Shown here: one piece after another, positions 1-9,037 of the stretch
How the letters are laid out: the number at the start of each line of letters is the position of its first letter
Position numbering within the stretch: position 1 is the first letter of the stretch
From: Gammaproteobacteria bacterium
GTDB lineage: Bacteria; Pseudomonadota; Gammaproteobacteria; Chromatiales; Chromatiaceae
DNA: 33,672 nucleotides
Direction: 5' to 3'
Assembly: GCA_020445415.1 (NCBI GenBank)
Contig: JAGRGP010000037.1
Location: forward strand, 1 to 33,672
Translations under genes and position numbers: made by a program
Notes under the pieces: model-generated
Told to the model about the DNA's origin: nothing
Seen by the model: the letters and a program-made list of their open reading frames with translations, nothing else
The model's database searches: none

Positions 1-22
1 TATCCAACTGAGCTACGGGCGC
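1..22 (-). tRNA. tRNA 5' end (probably tRNA-Arg), cut by window edge
   Basis: Read on the minus strand, the first 22 bases give the acceptor 5' strand GCGCCCG, then the UAGCUC D-arm start and the GUUGGAUA D-loop that are diagnostic of a tRNA. The GCGCCCG acceptor strand resembles gammaproteobacterial tRNA-Arg. The anticodon lies outside the window, so the isotype is an inference from the acceptor stem only. The gene reads out of the window to the left. Confidence 0.8.
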
Positions 23-152
23 CCGAGAGAAGCGCGAATTCTGCTTTGTTCGCTGATCTTTGTCAACCTTGAGCGGCTTGTCCCAGCCGCATTCTTACCT
101 CCTACAACGCCAATCTCGTACGGATAATCCCTTGACCGCGCATCCCCGCCTC

Positions 153-1337
153 TCAAGCCTGATGCACCAGATAATCGAACACCGCAAGCGCGGCACGGGC
201 ACCCTCACCCGCGGCAATGACGACTTGCTTCTCCGGCCCATCGGTCACATCACCCGCCGCAAATACGCCTCTCATGCCGGTTTCCATACTTCGGTTTACC
301 CGGATCTCGCCCAGGCCATTGGTTTCCAGCAAATCCAGCGCGTAGTCAGAATTAGGCGACAGGCCGATCTCGACGAAAACACCTTCCACATCCAGTTGTT
401 TGCTACCTCCATCGTTCTGAGACTCCACTTCCAGGCATTCCACACTGGCGTTTCCGGCAATTCTAACCGGCCGATAACCCCGCAGTGTCTCAATGCCCAG
501 TGTGGCAACCTTGTCCTGTAGAATCGTCTCGCCGGACCACTCGCCTCGAGCAATAAGATAGACCTTACTGGCAATTCCAGCCATCTCGATAGCCGCCTCC
601 AAGGCGGAGTTTCCCCCGCCGACAATGGCCACCCGCTTGTTCTTGAACAATGGGCCATCACAGGTAGAACAGTAGACCACGCCCTTGCCGGCGAATTCGG
701 CCTCTCCGGGGATGTCCAGTTTACGTTTGAACGCGCCACTGGCCAGTATGACAGTGCGCCCATGGAACGCTTTCCCGGATGCGGTGCTCAGAATCTTGCA
801 TCGATTTCTGACCTGAATGCCTTGCACCCGCTCGCCGATGAATTTGTGGATGGCGTGGGATTCACCTTGCTGCTCGAATTGGTGCACCAGATCCGGGCCA
901 GTAACCGAGGTAACGCCGGGGTAGTTCTCAATTTGATAGGTCGTACCCATCTGACCGCCGATGTCCAAACTAATTACCGCGGTCGATAGATTTTTTCGGG
1001 AACAGTAAAGAGCCGCCGCCATGCCAGCGGGTCCGGCTCCCACTATCACCACGTCAAATAGCTTGAACGGCTTTACATCCTCCGAAATGCCGAGCAACCG
1101 GTCTAGTGTTCCCTCGGCGTTCAACTGCGCAAGATCGTCGTATCCGCCTATCGCCTCGTCATCGATGAAGATCTGCGGCACGCTCCGGCGTCGGGTCCGC
1201 TCGATCATCTCCTGTTCGCGAGCCTCGTCATGGGTGATATCAATCTCCCGGTATTGCATTGCTTTGGCGCGCAGTAGCGCCTTTGCCTTGTTGCAATACG
1301 GGCACCATTGTTTGGAATAAATGACGATATCAGCCAT
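153..1337 (-). CDS. Glutaredoxin-thioredoxin reductase fusion protein
   Basis: This 394-residue protein joins a glutaredoxin-like domain (about residues 1-85) to a thioredoxin-reductase-like flavoprotein (about 92-394). The glutaredoxin part has the redox motif CPYC at residues 12-15 and the cis-proline segment SVPQIF at 52-57. The reductase part has the FAD-binding GAGPAG at 100-105, the redox-active CSTC at 223-226, the NADPH-binding GGGNSA at 240-245 and the C-terminal FAD motif AAGDV at 360-364. The likely job is NADPH-driven thiol reduction in the cytoplasm, with the fused glutaredoxin as built-in electron acceptor or as the route to other thiol proteins. That electron path is inferred from the fusion. 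The gene is monocistronic between a tRNA and a divergent exporter gene. ATG start; the N-terminus matches the start of a glutaredoxin fold, so the start is probably right. Confidence 0.9.
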   Translation of the reverse strand: MADIVIYSKQWCPYCNKAKALLRAKAMQYREIDITHDEAREQEMIERTRRRSVPQIFIDDEAIGGYDDLAQLNAEGTLDRLLGISEDVKPFKLFDVVIVGAGPAGMAAALYCSRKNLSTAVISLDIGGQMGTTYQIENYPGVTSVTGPDLVHQFEQQGESHAIHKFIGERVQGIQVRNRCKILSTASGKAFHGRTVILASGAFKRKLDIPGEAEFAGKGVVYCSTCDGPLFKNKRVAIVGGGNSALEAAIEMAGIASKVYLIARGEWSGETILQDKVATLGIETLRGYRPVRIAGNASVECLEVESQNDGGSKQLDVEGVFVEIGLSPNSDYALDLLETNGLGEIRVNRSMETGMRGVFAAGDVTDGPEKQVVIAAGEGARAALAVFDYLVHQA

Positions 1338-1511
1338 AGCCTGCTCCGGTTCGTGTGAGTTGGTGAATAGACCGGCAGCTCATTGCATCCTTTTCGCCTC
1401 CGCCGACCATGGGTTGAATTCGCCAAGGTCCGCTCCGCAAGACCCGCGGGTCGCTCCTACCCCGGTTGCTGAGGTACTATCACGATTTCACTCCGCACAT
1501 GGAAACCTGCC

Positions 1512-2300
1512 TTGCTGGATCTTAGCGTTTACCTTCTGACCGGTGCGGTAGCCGGGTTATTCGCCGGGCTACTGGGTGTGGGTGGTGGACTGATCATCGT
1601 GCCGGCGTTGATCTGGGTCTTCCACGGGATCGGTGTTCACGAAACGGTGGTGGCTCATCTGGCTATAGGTACCTCCCTGGCGACTATCATCGTCACCTCC
1701 ATCTCATCGATCAGGGCCCATAACCGCCGGGGAGCCGTGCTCTGGGACTCCGTTTTGCGGCTCGCGCCGGGCATCGTCGTGGGAGCTTGGCTGGGAGCGG
1801 CGATTGCAGACTGGTTACCCACGCTGTGGCTACAGCGGGTATTTGCCTGCTTTGTGATACTGGTGGGACTGCAAATGCTGCTGGGTGCCCATGCCGAGGC
1901 TCGCCGCGCACAACCTGGACCTGTCGGTATGTTCGCTGCCGGAACGGTGATTGGTACTCTGTCGTCTATCGTGGGAATCGGTGGAGGATCCCTTACCGTT
2001 CCCTTCCTAAGCTGGTGTAGTGTCGACATGCGCCGTGCCGTGGCCACATCGGCCGCCTGCGGCCTGCCGATCGCGCTGGCGGGAACCCTAGGGTTCGTGG
2101 TTGCCGGCTGGGGAATAGAGGTACTACCCTCCGGAAGTTCCGGATACGTCTACTGGCCCGCGTTCGCCGCTATCGCGGTAGCGAGCTACCTCTCGGCGCC
2201 CGCCGGAGCAAAACTCGCCCATACCCTACCGCTGCCCACACTAAAGCGGGTGTTCGCTATGTTGCTCCTGGTGGTGGGCACGAAGATGCTGCTAGGCTGA
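1512..2300 (+). CDS. TauE/SafE family anion exporter, membrane protein
   Basis: A 262-residue very hydrophobic protein of about eight membrane spans. It shows the internal duplication of the TauE/SafE family: GVGGGLIIVPAL near residues 22-33 and GIGGGSLTVPFL near 155-166, each at the start of one half. Family members are proposed exporters or importers of sulfite, sulfoacetate and other small anions in the inner membrane; the substrate here cannot be read from sequence. The start is a TTG at 1512, chosen because the first membrane segment begins right after it and no in-frame ATG lies upstream; the ribosome binding site is weak. It converges with glpD, leaving only 45 bp between the stop codons. 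Confidence 0.85.
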   Translation: MLDLSVYLLTGAVAGLFAGLLGVGGGLIIVPALIWVFHGIGVHETVVAHLAIGTSLATIIVTSISSIRAHNRRGAVLWDSVLRLAPGIVVGAWLGAAIADWLPTLWLQRVFACFVILVGLQMLLGAHAEARRAQPGPVGMFAAGTVIGTLSSIVGIGGGSLTVPFLSWCSVDMRRAVATSAACGLPIALAGTLGFVVAGWGIEVLPSGSSGYVYWPAFAAIAVASYLSAPAGAKLAHTLPLPTLKRVFAMLLLVVGTKMLLG

Positions 2301-2345
2301 GCCGAACGGACTGCGCAGGCAGCTTGCGAGAGCACTCTCCCTCGT

Positions 2346-3854
2346 TCAGGGATTACGTTCTCCGTGAGGAGTAGTTTTGGCCATCCACTCCGCGAGATCG
2401 CTTGCCTCCTGGCGCGAAAGCCGCAGACCTTTCTTGGACCGGCGCCACAGCACATCCTCGGCCGTCTCGGCGTACTCATGTTCCATCAGATACGCAACTT
2501 CCCGCGCATAGAGCAAGCCCCCAAAATGCCGGCCCAGATCCCGAGTCTGCTGGCAGCCTTCAAGAATCTGATAGATCCGAGTGCCATAGTTTCTGCAGTA
2601 GTCGTGGAGCAACATCCCGGGAAGGCCGGGAAATCGGCGTTGGCATTCCGCCACAAATCCCTCAAAGTTTCCATCCGCAAAATCCCCTCCGGGTAAATGG
2701 CTGGTAGATGTCCAATGGGGCTCCCGTAAGCTCAATGGCCGAGCCAACAAATCTAATGTCTCTTCCGCCAATCGCCGGTAGGTTGTGACCTTGCCGCCAA
2801 AAACGGACAACAAGGGTGCCCCCTCCTGATCCAGGCGTAAGTGATAATCCCGAGTCACGTTTGAGGCTGTCTGGGCGGCATCGTCGAACAGCGGCCGCAC
2901 ACCACTGTAACTCCAAACAATGTCCTCGGAGCGCACGGCTTTCTTGAAATAGCCACTGGCCGCTTCGCAAATATAGGCTACTTCCTGATCAGATATCTTG
3001 AGTTGGGTGGGAATGCTGTCGAGTTCGACATCGGTTGTGCCAAGAAGGGTAAATTTTTCTTCGTAAGGAATGGCAAAGAGCACGCGGCCATCACTGTTCT
3101 GAAACAGGTAGGGGTAGTGGTGATCAAACAGGCGCGGCACTACGATGTGACTGCCCTTGACCAGCCTAACCCGATACCCGGGCTGGCCACCGGTATAAAG
3201 ATTCAGCACCTGCTCTACCCAGGGGCCGGCCGCATTGACGACTGCCTTCGCCCGGATCTTGATGCGGTCCCCGGTGCGCTGGTCCTCCAGGCTGACCAGC
3301 CAGTCGCTGGAGCGGCGCTCGAGACCGGTACAGGCGGTGCGGGTACGGATGGTTGCGCCACGTTGTTCCGCATCCATGGCATTGAGCACCACTAATCGAG
3401 AGTCCTGTACCCAACAATCGGAGTACTCGAAACCGTGGGTAAAGCCCTCCCGCAATGCGTTACCCGCCACGTGGGTCGTCAGATCCACCCCCTTTGACCC
3501 GGGCAGAATCTTGCGTCCACCCATGTGGTCGTAAAGAAACAACCCCGCTCGGATTAACCATCTTGGCCGAAGCTCACGGTGGTAGGGAAGTACAAACCGC
3601 AGGGGCCATATGATGTGGGGTGCACTGCGTAGCAATACCTCCCGCTCGATGAGGGCATGGCGTACCAGCTTGAAATCATAGGTTTCCAGGTAGCGTAACC
3701 CACCATGGATCAACTTTGTGCTGGCCGATGAGGTATGTTGGGCGAGATCGCCCTGTTCACATAAAAAAACCTGCAACCCTCTGCCAGCGGCATCCCGAGC
3801 AATGCCCACCCCATTGATGCCGCCACCGATAACCAACAGGTCAACGGAGATCAT
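2346..3854 (-). CDS. glpD: Aerobic glycerol-3-phosphate dehydrogenase
   Basis: FAD-linked enzyme that oxidises sn-glycerol 3-phosphate to dihydroxyacetone phosphate and passes electrons to quinone at the inner membrane. The N-terminus carries the dinucleotide-binding GGGINGVGIARDAAGRGL, followed by the GlpD signatures SSASTKLIHGGLRYLE and YSDCWVQDSRLV. From the ATG at 3854 the product is 502 residues, matching the E. coli enzyme, and the nucleotide-binding strand starts about six residues in. An upstream in-frame TTG at 3902 and an ATG at 3878 would add 16 or 8 residues; none of the three has a strong ribosome binding site, so the start is uncertain. It is the last gene of the glp transport operon, close behind glpU, which couples uptake to the second catabolic step. 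Confidence 0.95.
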   Translation of the reverse strand: MISVDLLVIGGGINGVGIARDAAGRGLQVFLCEQGDLAQHTSSASTKLIHGGLRYLETYDFKLVRHALIEREVLLRSAPHIIWPLRFVLPYHRELRPRWLIRAGLFLYDHMGGRKILPGSKGVDLTTHVAGNALREGFTHGFEYSDCWVQDSRLVVLNAMDAEQRGATIRTRTACTGLERRSSDWLVSLEDQRTGDRIKIRAKAVVNAAGPWVEQVLNLYTGGQPGYRVRLVKGSHIVVPRLFDHHYPYLFQNSDGRVLFAIPYEEKFTLLGTTDVELDSIPTQLKISDQEVAYICEAASGYFKKAVRSEDIVWSYSGVRPLFDDAAQTASNVTRDYHLRLDQEGAPLLSVFGGKVTTYRRLAEETLDLLARPLSLREPHWTSTSHLPGGDFADGNFEGFVAECQRRFPGLPGMLLHDYCRNYGTRIYQILEGCQQTRDLGRHFGGLLYAREVAYLMEHEYAETAEDVLWRRSKKGLRLSRQEASDLAEWMAKTTPHGERNP

Positions 3855-3917
3855 ATCGACCGACGCGAAGCTACCCATCCGGGCAAAGACAGGAGTCTGC
3901 AATCCCTCAGCATCGAA

Positions 3918-4199
3918 TCAAACCCATTTGAAGACCGCGATCAAGAACAGGATCGATAGAGTCAGTGCACCCCACAGGGGGGTGCCCATCAACGCCAGCC
4001 AGCCGAGGTGAATAAAGGCACTGCCCACCAGTGAGATAAACAGGCGGTCGCCCCTCGTGGTGTCCAGGCCGAGAATTCCCCGGCGCGGTCCTCCGCCGGG
4101 GCTGAAGTGTTCCCAAACCCCCATAGTGGCGATAGCGAGCACGATAAACAGGAAAAATGCCACCGTGGGCCAGGTCCAAGCCATCCAGGATAAGAACAT
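3918..4199 (-). CDS. glpU: DUF2160 small membrane protein of the glycerol ABC transporter operon
   Basis: A 93-residue protein with about three membrane segments (near residues 8-27, 51-70 and 74-92) and the family hallmarks MAWTWPT near the start, a WE pair after the first span, TTRGDR near residue 48 and GSAFIHLGWL. It belongs to the DUF2160 family, found in glycerol ABC transporter operons and called GlpU in Rhizobium leguminosarum; its biochemical role is not established. The start at 4199 is set by a very strong Shine-Dalgarno (AAGGAGGGG) directly upstream, which rules out the longer reading frame that begins inside glpQ. It lies between glpQ and glpD. Confidence 0.9.
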   Translation of the reverse strand: MFLSWMAWTWPTVAFFLFIVLAIATMGVWEHFSPGGGPRRGILGLDTTRGDRLFISLVGSAFIHLGWLALMGTPLWGALTLSILFLIAVFKWV

Positions 4200-4212
4200 A
4201 TACCCCTCCTTC

Positions 4213-5012
4213 TCAGACTCTGCCCAGGGCAAAGCCCTTGGCAATATGGTTGCGTACAAACCAGATCACGAATGCGCCGGGAATGATGGTCAGCGTTCCC
4301 GCCGCGGCCAGCAGGCCCAGTTCATACCCCGACGTGCTGGCGGTGCGAGTCATGGTGGCGGCAATTGGCTTGGCGGCTACCGAGGTGAGTGTCTTCGCCA
4401 GCAACAATTCGACCCAAGAGAACATAAAACAGAAAAACATTACCACGCCGATTCCGGCGGCGATGGTTGGAAGGAATATCTTCACGAAGAAATGCCAAAA
4501 TCCGTAACCGTCAACATAGGCGGTCTCATCCAGTTCCTTAGGCACTCCCGACATAAACCCCTCGAGAATCCACACCGCCAACGGAATGTTGAACAGACAG
4601 TGAGCCAAGGCCACCGCAACCGGCGTATCGAACAAGCCAATCGCGGAATAGAGCTGAAAGAACGGCAGGGCAAACACCGCGGGGGGAGCCATGCGATTGG
4701 TAAGCAACCAGAAAAACAGGTGTTTGTCACCCAAGAACCGGTAACGGGAAAATGCGTAAGCCGCCGGCAACGCGACGCTAACCGAGAACAGGGTGTTAAC
4801 CATCACGTAGGTAAGAGAGTTAAAGTAACCGTTGTACCAGGTAGGATCGGTAAAGATGGTGATGTAGTTGCTAAGGGTAAACTCCTGGGGCCAGAGGGTA
4901 AAACTACCGAGGATCTCGTTGGTGGTCTTGAACGACATACTCACCAACCAATAGATCGGTAACATCAGAAACAAGATATAAAGGGTGGGCGACAGCCATT
5001 TGAAGTTCTTCA

Positions 5013-5013
<1 letters not shown>
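4213..5013 (-). CDS. glpQ: Glycerol ABC transporter permease GlpQ
   Basis: A 266-residue inner-membrane permease of the carbohydrate-type (MalG-like) ABC family, with about six spans. The cytoplasmic coupling loop is seen around EGFMSGVPKELDETAYVDG, which matches the EAA-loop pattern that docks onto the ATPase. With GlpP it should form the heterodimeric channel for glycerol. The ATG at 5013 overlaps the TGA of glpP by one base and has an AGG element about eight bases upstream; a GTG one codon earlier is the alternative. This tight overlap suggests translational coupling. Note that this GlpQ is not the E. coli glycerophosphodiesterase of the same name. Confidence 0.9.
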
Positions 5014-5879
<866 letters not shown>

Positions 5880-5890
5880 TTCCGGTGAAC

Positions 5891-6958
5891 CTAAGTCAGA
5901 ATCCAGCCGTCGCCATAGACTTGGGTCTTGCTGGGATCGAATACCACCCGGGCGTTTTCCGGCGGTATGTCCAGATCCTCGGGCATGACCATTTTGATGG
6001 AGTGCCCTCGATGGCGCGCGTCCACCACCCGGTAGCGGCCCACGTCGGCCATCTTGACAATCTCCACCGGCACGCCGGTGGATCCAAAACGCACAAACTC
6101 GGGCCTGACACCGATCTCCAGCCGAGAGGCCTCCTGGTGCCCCCGCACTGCGGATGCGATCTCGATGGGGTTATCCAAAAACCAAGGCATTCCATCCCGG
6201 ATATCACAGGGCAACATGTTCATCCCGGGTGATCCGATGAAATGGCCCACGAAGGTATGGCTCGGCTTCTCGAACAGCTCGATGGGCGTCCCGGTTTGCA
6301 CCACTCTGCCCTCATGCATCACCACCACCTGATCGGCAAAGGTGAGGGCCTCGGTCTGATCATGGGTGACATAGATCATGGTGGCGCCCACTTCCTGGTG
6401 GAGTTCGCGAAGCTTGGAGCGCAACTCCCATTTCAGATGGGGATCGATAACGGTCAACGGCTCATCGAACATAATCACGTTGACGTCGGAACGGACCAGC
6501 CCCCGGCCCAGCGATATCTTTTGCTTGCCATCGGCAGTCAAACCGGCGGCACGCCGGTAGAGCATATCCTCCAGATCCAGCATGCGGGCAATCTCAATTA
6601 CCCGAGGCCTTACCCGGTCTTCGCCGACGCCCCGGTTTCGAAGGGGAAAAGCGAGATTGTCGAATACACTCATGGTGTCGTACACCACCGGAAACTGGAA
6701 AACCTGTGCGATCTCCCGGCGATCTGACGGGATATGAGTGACATCCCGGTCGTCGAACAGCACCCGGCCTCGGGAAGGGCGCAACAATCCGGAGATGACG
6801 TTCAGCAAGGTGGTCTTGCCACACCCCGAGGGTCCTAGCAGGGCATAGGCCCCGCCATCGGACCAAGTCAGATCCAACTGCTTGAGCGCCCAGTCGTCAT
6901 CGGTGTCGGGTGAGCGTAGATAGCTGTGGGCGATCTGCTCCAGTGTGATCTTTGCCAT
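5891..6958 (-). CDS. glpT: Glycerol ABC transporter ATPase GlpT (degenerate signature motif)
   Basis: A 355-residue ABC ATPase with C-terminal TOBE-type region. The Walker A GPSGCGKT is at residues 42-49 and the Walker B IMFDEP at 162-167, followed by the D-loop region VIDPHLKW. The ABC signature that is normally LSGGQ reads LTADGKQ at 140-146, so this subunit probably supplies one non-canonical composite ATP site when paired with GlpS. This variant fits the GlpT subfamily and is not by itself a sign of decay. Start is an ATG immediately after the glpS TGA, with no bases between. It is unrelated to the E. coli glycerol-3-phosphate antiporter also named GlpT. Confidence 0.92.
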   Translation of the reverse strand: MAKITLEQIAHSYLRSPDTDDDWALKQLDLTWSDGGAYALLGPSGCGKTTLLNVISGLLRPSRGRVLFDDRDVTHIPSDRREIAQVFQFPVVYDTMSVFDNLAFPLRNRGVGEDRVRPRVIEIARMLDLEDMLYRRAAGLTADGKQKISLGRGLVRSDVNVIMFDEPLTVIDPHLKWELRSKLRELHQEVGATMIYVTHDQTEALTFADQVVVMHEGRVVQTGTPIELFEKPSHTFVGHFIGSPGMNMLPCDIRDGMPWFLDNPIEIASAVRGHQEASRLEIGVRPEFVRFGSTGVPVEIVKMADVGRYRVVDARHRGHSIKMVMPEDLDIPPENARVVFDPSKTQVYGDGWILT

Positions 6959-8032
6959 TCAGATATCCTGCCTTGGTATCAGACGATGCTCGGCATCGAA
7001 GTAAAAGCACTTGTCGACCTGCACATGCAGTTGCACTTCATCGCCCCGTTTGAGTGGATGGATGCCCGGTGACAGCGACACCCAGGTGTCCTCATTGACT
7101 CTGGCATGAATGACACTCTCGGATCCACTTATCTCGGTTACTACCACACTACCGATAACCTTCACCGTTGTACCGCCGACTGGTGTCAAGCCGATGTGAT
7201 GAGGACGAAAACCAATGACATAGTCACCGTCGGCCAACGACCGATAACCGCCGACATCCCAATGGACCGAATCGGAATAATAAAAGCTGCCACCCTGCTT
7301 ACGGATGCGAGCATGATTGATGGGGGGATCTGAAAAGACCTGCGCGCTGATCAAATCCAATGGATGACGGTAGATATGAGCCGTGGGTCCAAACTGCGTT
7401 ACCCGTCCCTGGTGCAGGGTTGCGGTGTACCCCCCCAGCAGAAGCGCCTCGGCCGGTTCCGTGGTGGCATACACCACCGTCGCGCCACTATCGAGAAACA
7501 ACTTGGGGAGTTCCTCGCGGAATTCTTCCCGCAGTTTATAGTCCAGATTGGCCAGCGGTTCATCGAGCAGCACCAGCTCCGCATCCTTCACCAGTGCCCG
7601 GGCCAGTGCGGTGCGTTGCTGTTGGCCACCGGACAGCTCGGCAGGCATGCGTTGCAACATCGGGGCGATCTGCAACAACTCCGCCACCTTGCGCACCCGG
7701 GCGTCTATCTCCTTGGCGGCGGTACGATTGACTCTTAGAGGAGAAGCGATATTGTCGTAGACATTGAAGTTCGGATAGTTGATGAACTGCTGATAAACCA
7801 TCGCTACGTTGCGCTTCTGCACCGCCACACCGGTAACATTCTGGCCCTTGAACCAAACCTCACCGGTACTCGGCTTTTCCAAACCCGCCATGAGACGAAG
7901 CAGGGTAGTCTTACCGGATAAAGTGGTGCCGAGAAGCACATTGAAGCACCCCTGCTCCAGGGCCAGATCGGTGGGATAGATATGGGTTTCGCCACCCACC
8001 CTTTTGGTTACGTTTCTCAGCTCGATGGCCAT
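6959..8032 (-). CDS. glpS: Glycerol ABC transporter ATPase GlpS (variant Walker A)
   Basis: A 357-residue ABC ATPase with a C-terminal TOBE-like domain. The Walker A is the unusual GTTLSGKT at residues 35-42; it keeps the glycine, lysine and threonine but replaces the usual PSGCG core. The signature LSGGQQQR at 133-140 and Walker B LVLLDEP at 153-159 are canonical. It should form an asymmetric heterodimer with GlpT, whose signature motif is the degenerate one. The ATG at 8032 is chosen because the beta-strand preceding Walker A starts just after it and an AAGG element lies upstream; the longer frame to 8113 adds residues unlike the family. It follows glpR in the operon. Confidence 0.92.
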   Translation of the reverse strand: MAIELRNVTKRVGGETHIYPTDLALEQGCFNVLLGTTLSGKTTLLRLMAGLEKPSTGEVWFKGQNVTGVAVQKRNVAMVYQQFINYPNFNVYDNIASPLRVNRTAAKEIDARVRKVAELLQIAPMLQRMPAELSGGQQQRTALARALVKDAELVLLDEPLANLDYKLREEFREELPKLFLDSGATVVYATTEPAEALLLGGYTATLHQGRVTQFGPTAHIYRHPLDLISAQVFSDPPINHARIRKQGGSFYYSDSVHWDVGGYRSLADGDYVIGFRPHHIGLTPVGGTTVKVIGSVVVTEISGSESVIHARVNEDTWVSLSPGIHPLKRGDEVQLHVQVDKCFYFDAEHRLIPRQDI

Positions 8033-8137
8033 GCCTTGAGTACCAGCCTCCGGGCATCGGGTCCCGGACGCAAAACAGATTGAAAAATATCTTATTCGAG
8101 AAAATCCGGGCACCTACACCGGGACGGCATCACCCCA

Positions 8138-8953
8138 CTACCCCATACCGGCATTTTTCAGCATCTTCGCTACCGGGGATACAATCAGCTCCACACCCCG
8201 TTCTTCACACCGCACTCTAAACTTCTCGGGCGGCATGCGATCGGTTACAAAATAGTCAAACCGGCCGATATCGGCGATGCGGATAGGGGCACTGCGCTGG
8301 AACTTCATGGCATCCGCCACTAGCATGACCGATCTCGCGTTATCGATAATCGCCCGCGCAACCCTCACCTCCTGGGCATCGTAGTCAAGCACACTGCCAT
8401 CCTCATCGATCGCCGAGGCTCCGACCACCGCGAAATCCACTTTGAACTGCTGGAAAAACTCCACCGTGGAATCCCCCACAATACCCCCGTCTTCGCGGCG
8501 GACGGTGCCGCCCGCCGTCATCAGTTGAATACTCTCGCTGGCGATCAGGGTGTTGACGACATTGATATTGTTGGTGATCACCAACAGCCCGACGTGGTTG
8601 ATCAGATGCCGCGCCACCTGCTCGGTGGTCGTTCCGATATTGACAAACAGCGAAGTGTCGTCCGGTATCAGTGCCGCCGCTTGTTCGCCGATCGCCACCT
8701 TCTCTTCCGCCGCCAGATTCCGCCGTGCCTCATATCCCAGATTGGCGACACCGTCATGTACCACCGCTCCTCCATGCACCCGCTGCAGCAACCCCAACTG
8801 TCGAAGATGGTTGAGGTCACGCCTGATGGTCTGGGGCGAGACATTGAAGATCTCCGCCAGCGGCTCAACCTGAACCTCGCCGTGCTTGCGCACGTGGTTC
8901 AAGATCTCCTTCTGCCGCGGATTGAGATTGGGTGCCTTGACAGGGTTGTTCAT
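8138..8953 (-). CDS. glpR: DeoR-family glycerol-3-phosphate regulon repressor
   Basis: A 271-residue regulator with an N-terminal DeoR-type winged helix-turn-helix (about residues 13-68, including SPQTIRRDLNHL and the wing LLQRVHGGAV) and a C-terminal sugar-phosphate-sensing domain with the INIGTTTEQVARHL phosphate-binding loop (in the NagB/RpiA-like fold). The family member GlpR represses glycerol genes and is released by glycerol 3-phosphate; that ligand is inferred from context. It is encoded inside the operon it probably controls, between glpV and glpS, which would give autoregulation. Its likely targets are the half-sites in the glpV-glpK divergent region. Confidence 0.92.
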   Translation of the reverse strand: MNNPVKAPNLNPRQKEILNHVRKHGEVQVEPLAEIFNVSPQTIRRDLNHLRQLGLLQRVHGGAVVHDGVANLGYEARRNLAAEEKVAIGEQAAALIPDDTSLFVNIGTTTEQVARHLINHVGLLVITNNINVVNTLIASESIQLMTAGGTVRREDGGIVGDSTVEFFQQFKVDFAVVGASAIDEDGSVLDYDAQEVRVARAIIDNARSVMLVADAMKFQRSAPIRIADIGRFDYFVTDRMPPEKFRVRCEERGVELIVSPVAKMLKNAGMG

Positions 8954-9037
8954 GGATTCTCAACAGCTATCAAACAATGCTGAATGAGCCCGCGCCACGG
9001 GCACTCCATGCCCCCGGCGCGGCGTTCCAGTCTTGGA

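Noticed and set aside
2301..2345. GAGAG/CTCTC inverted repeat between tauE-like and glpD stops as a two-way terminator
   Set aside because: The loop would be only two bases and there is no T-run on either strand.
4057..4962. 301-codon open frame on the plus strand, opposite glpQ and glpU
   Set aside because: It is antisense to two well-supported transporter genes; the product is rich in Gly, Arg, His and Gln with no domain, as expected from an antisense frame of membrane-protein codons.
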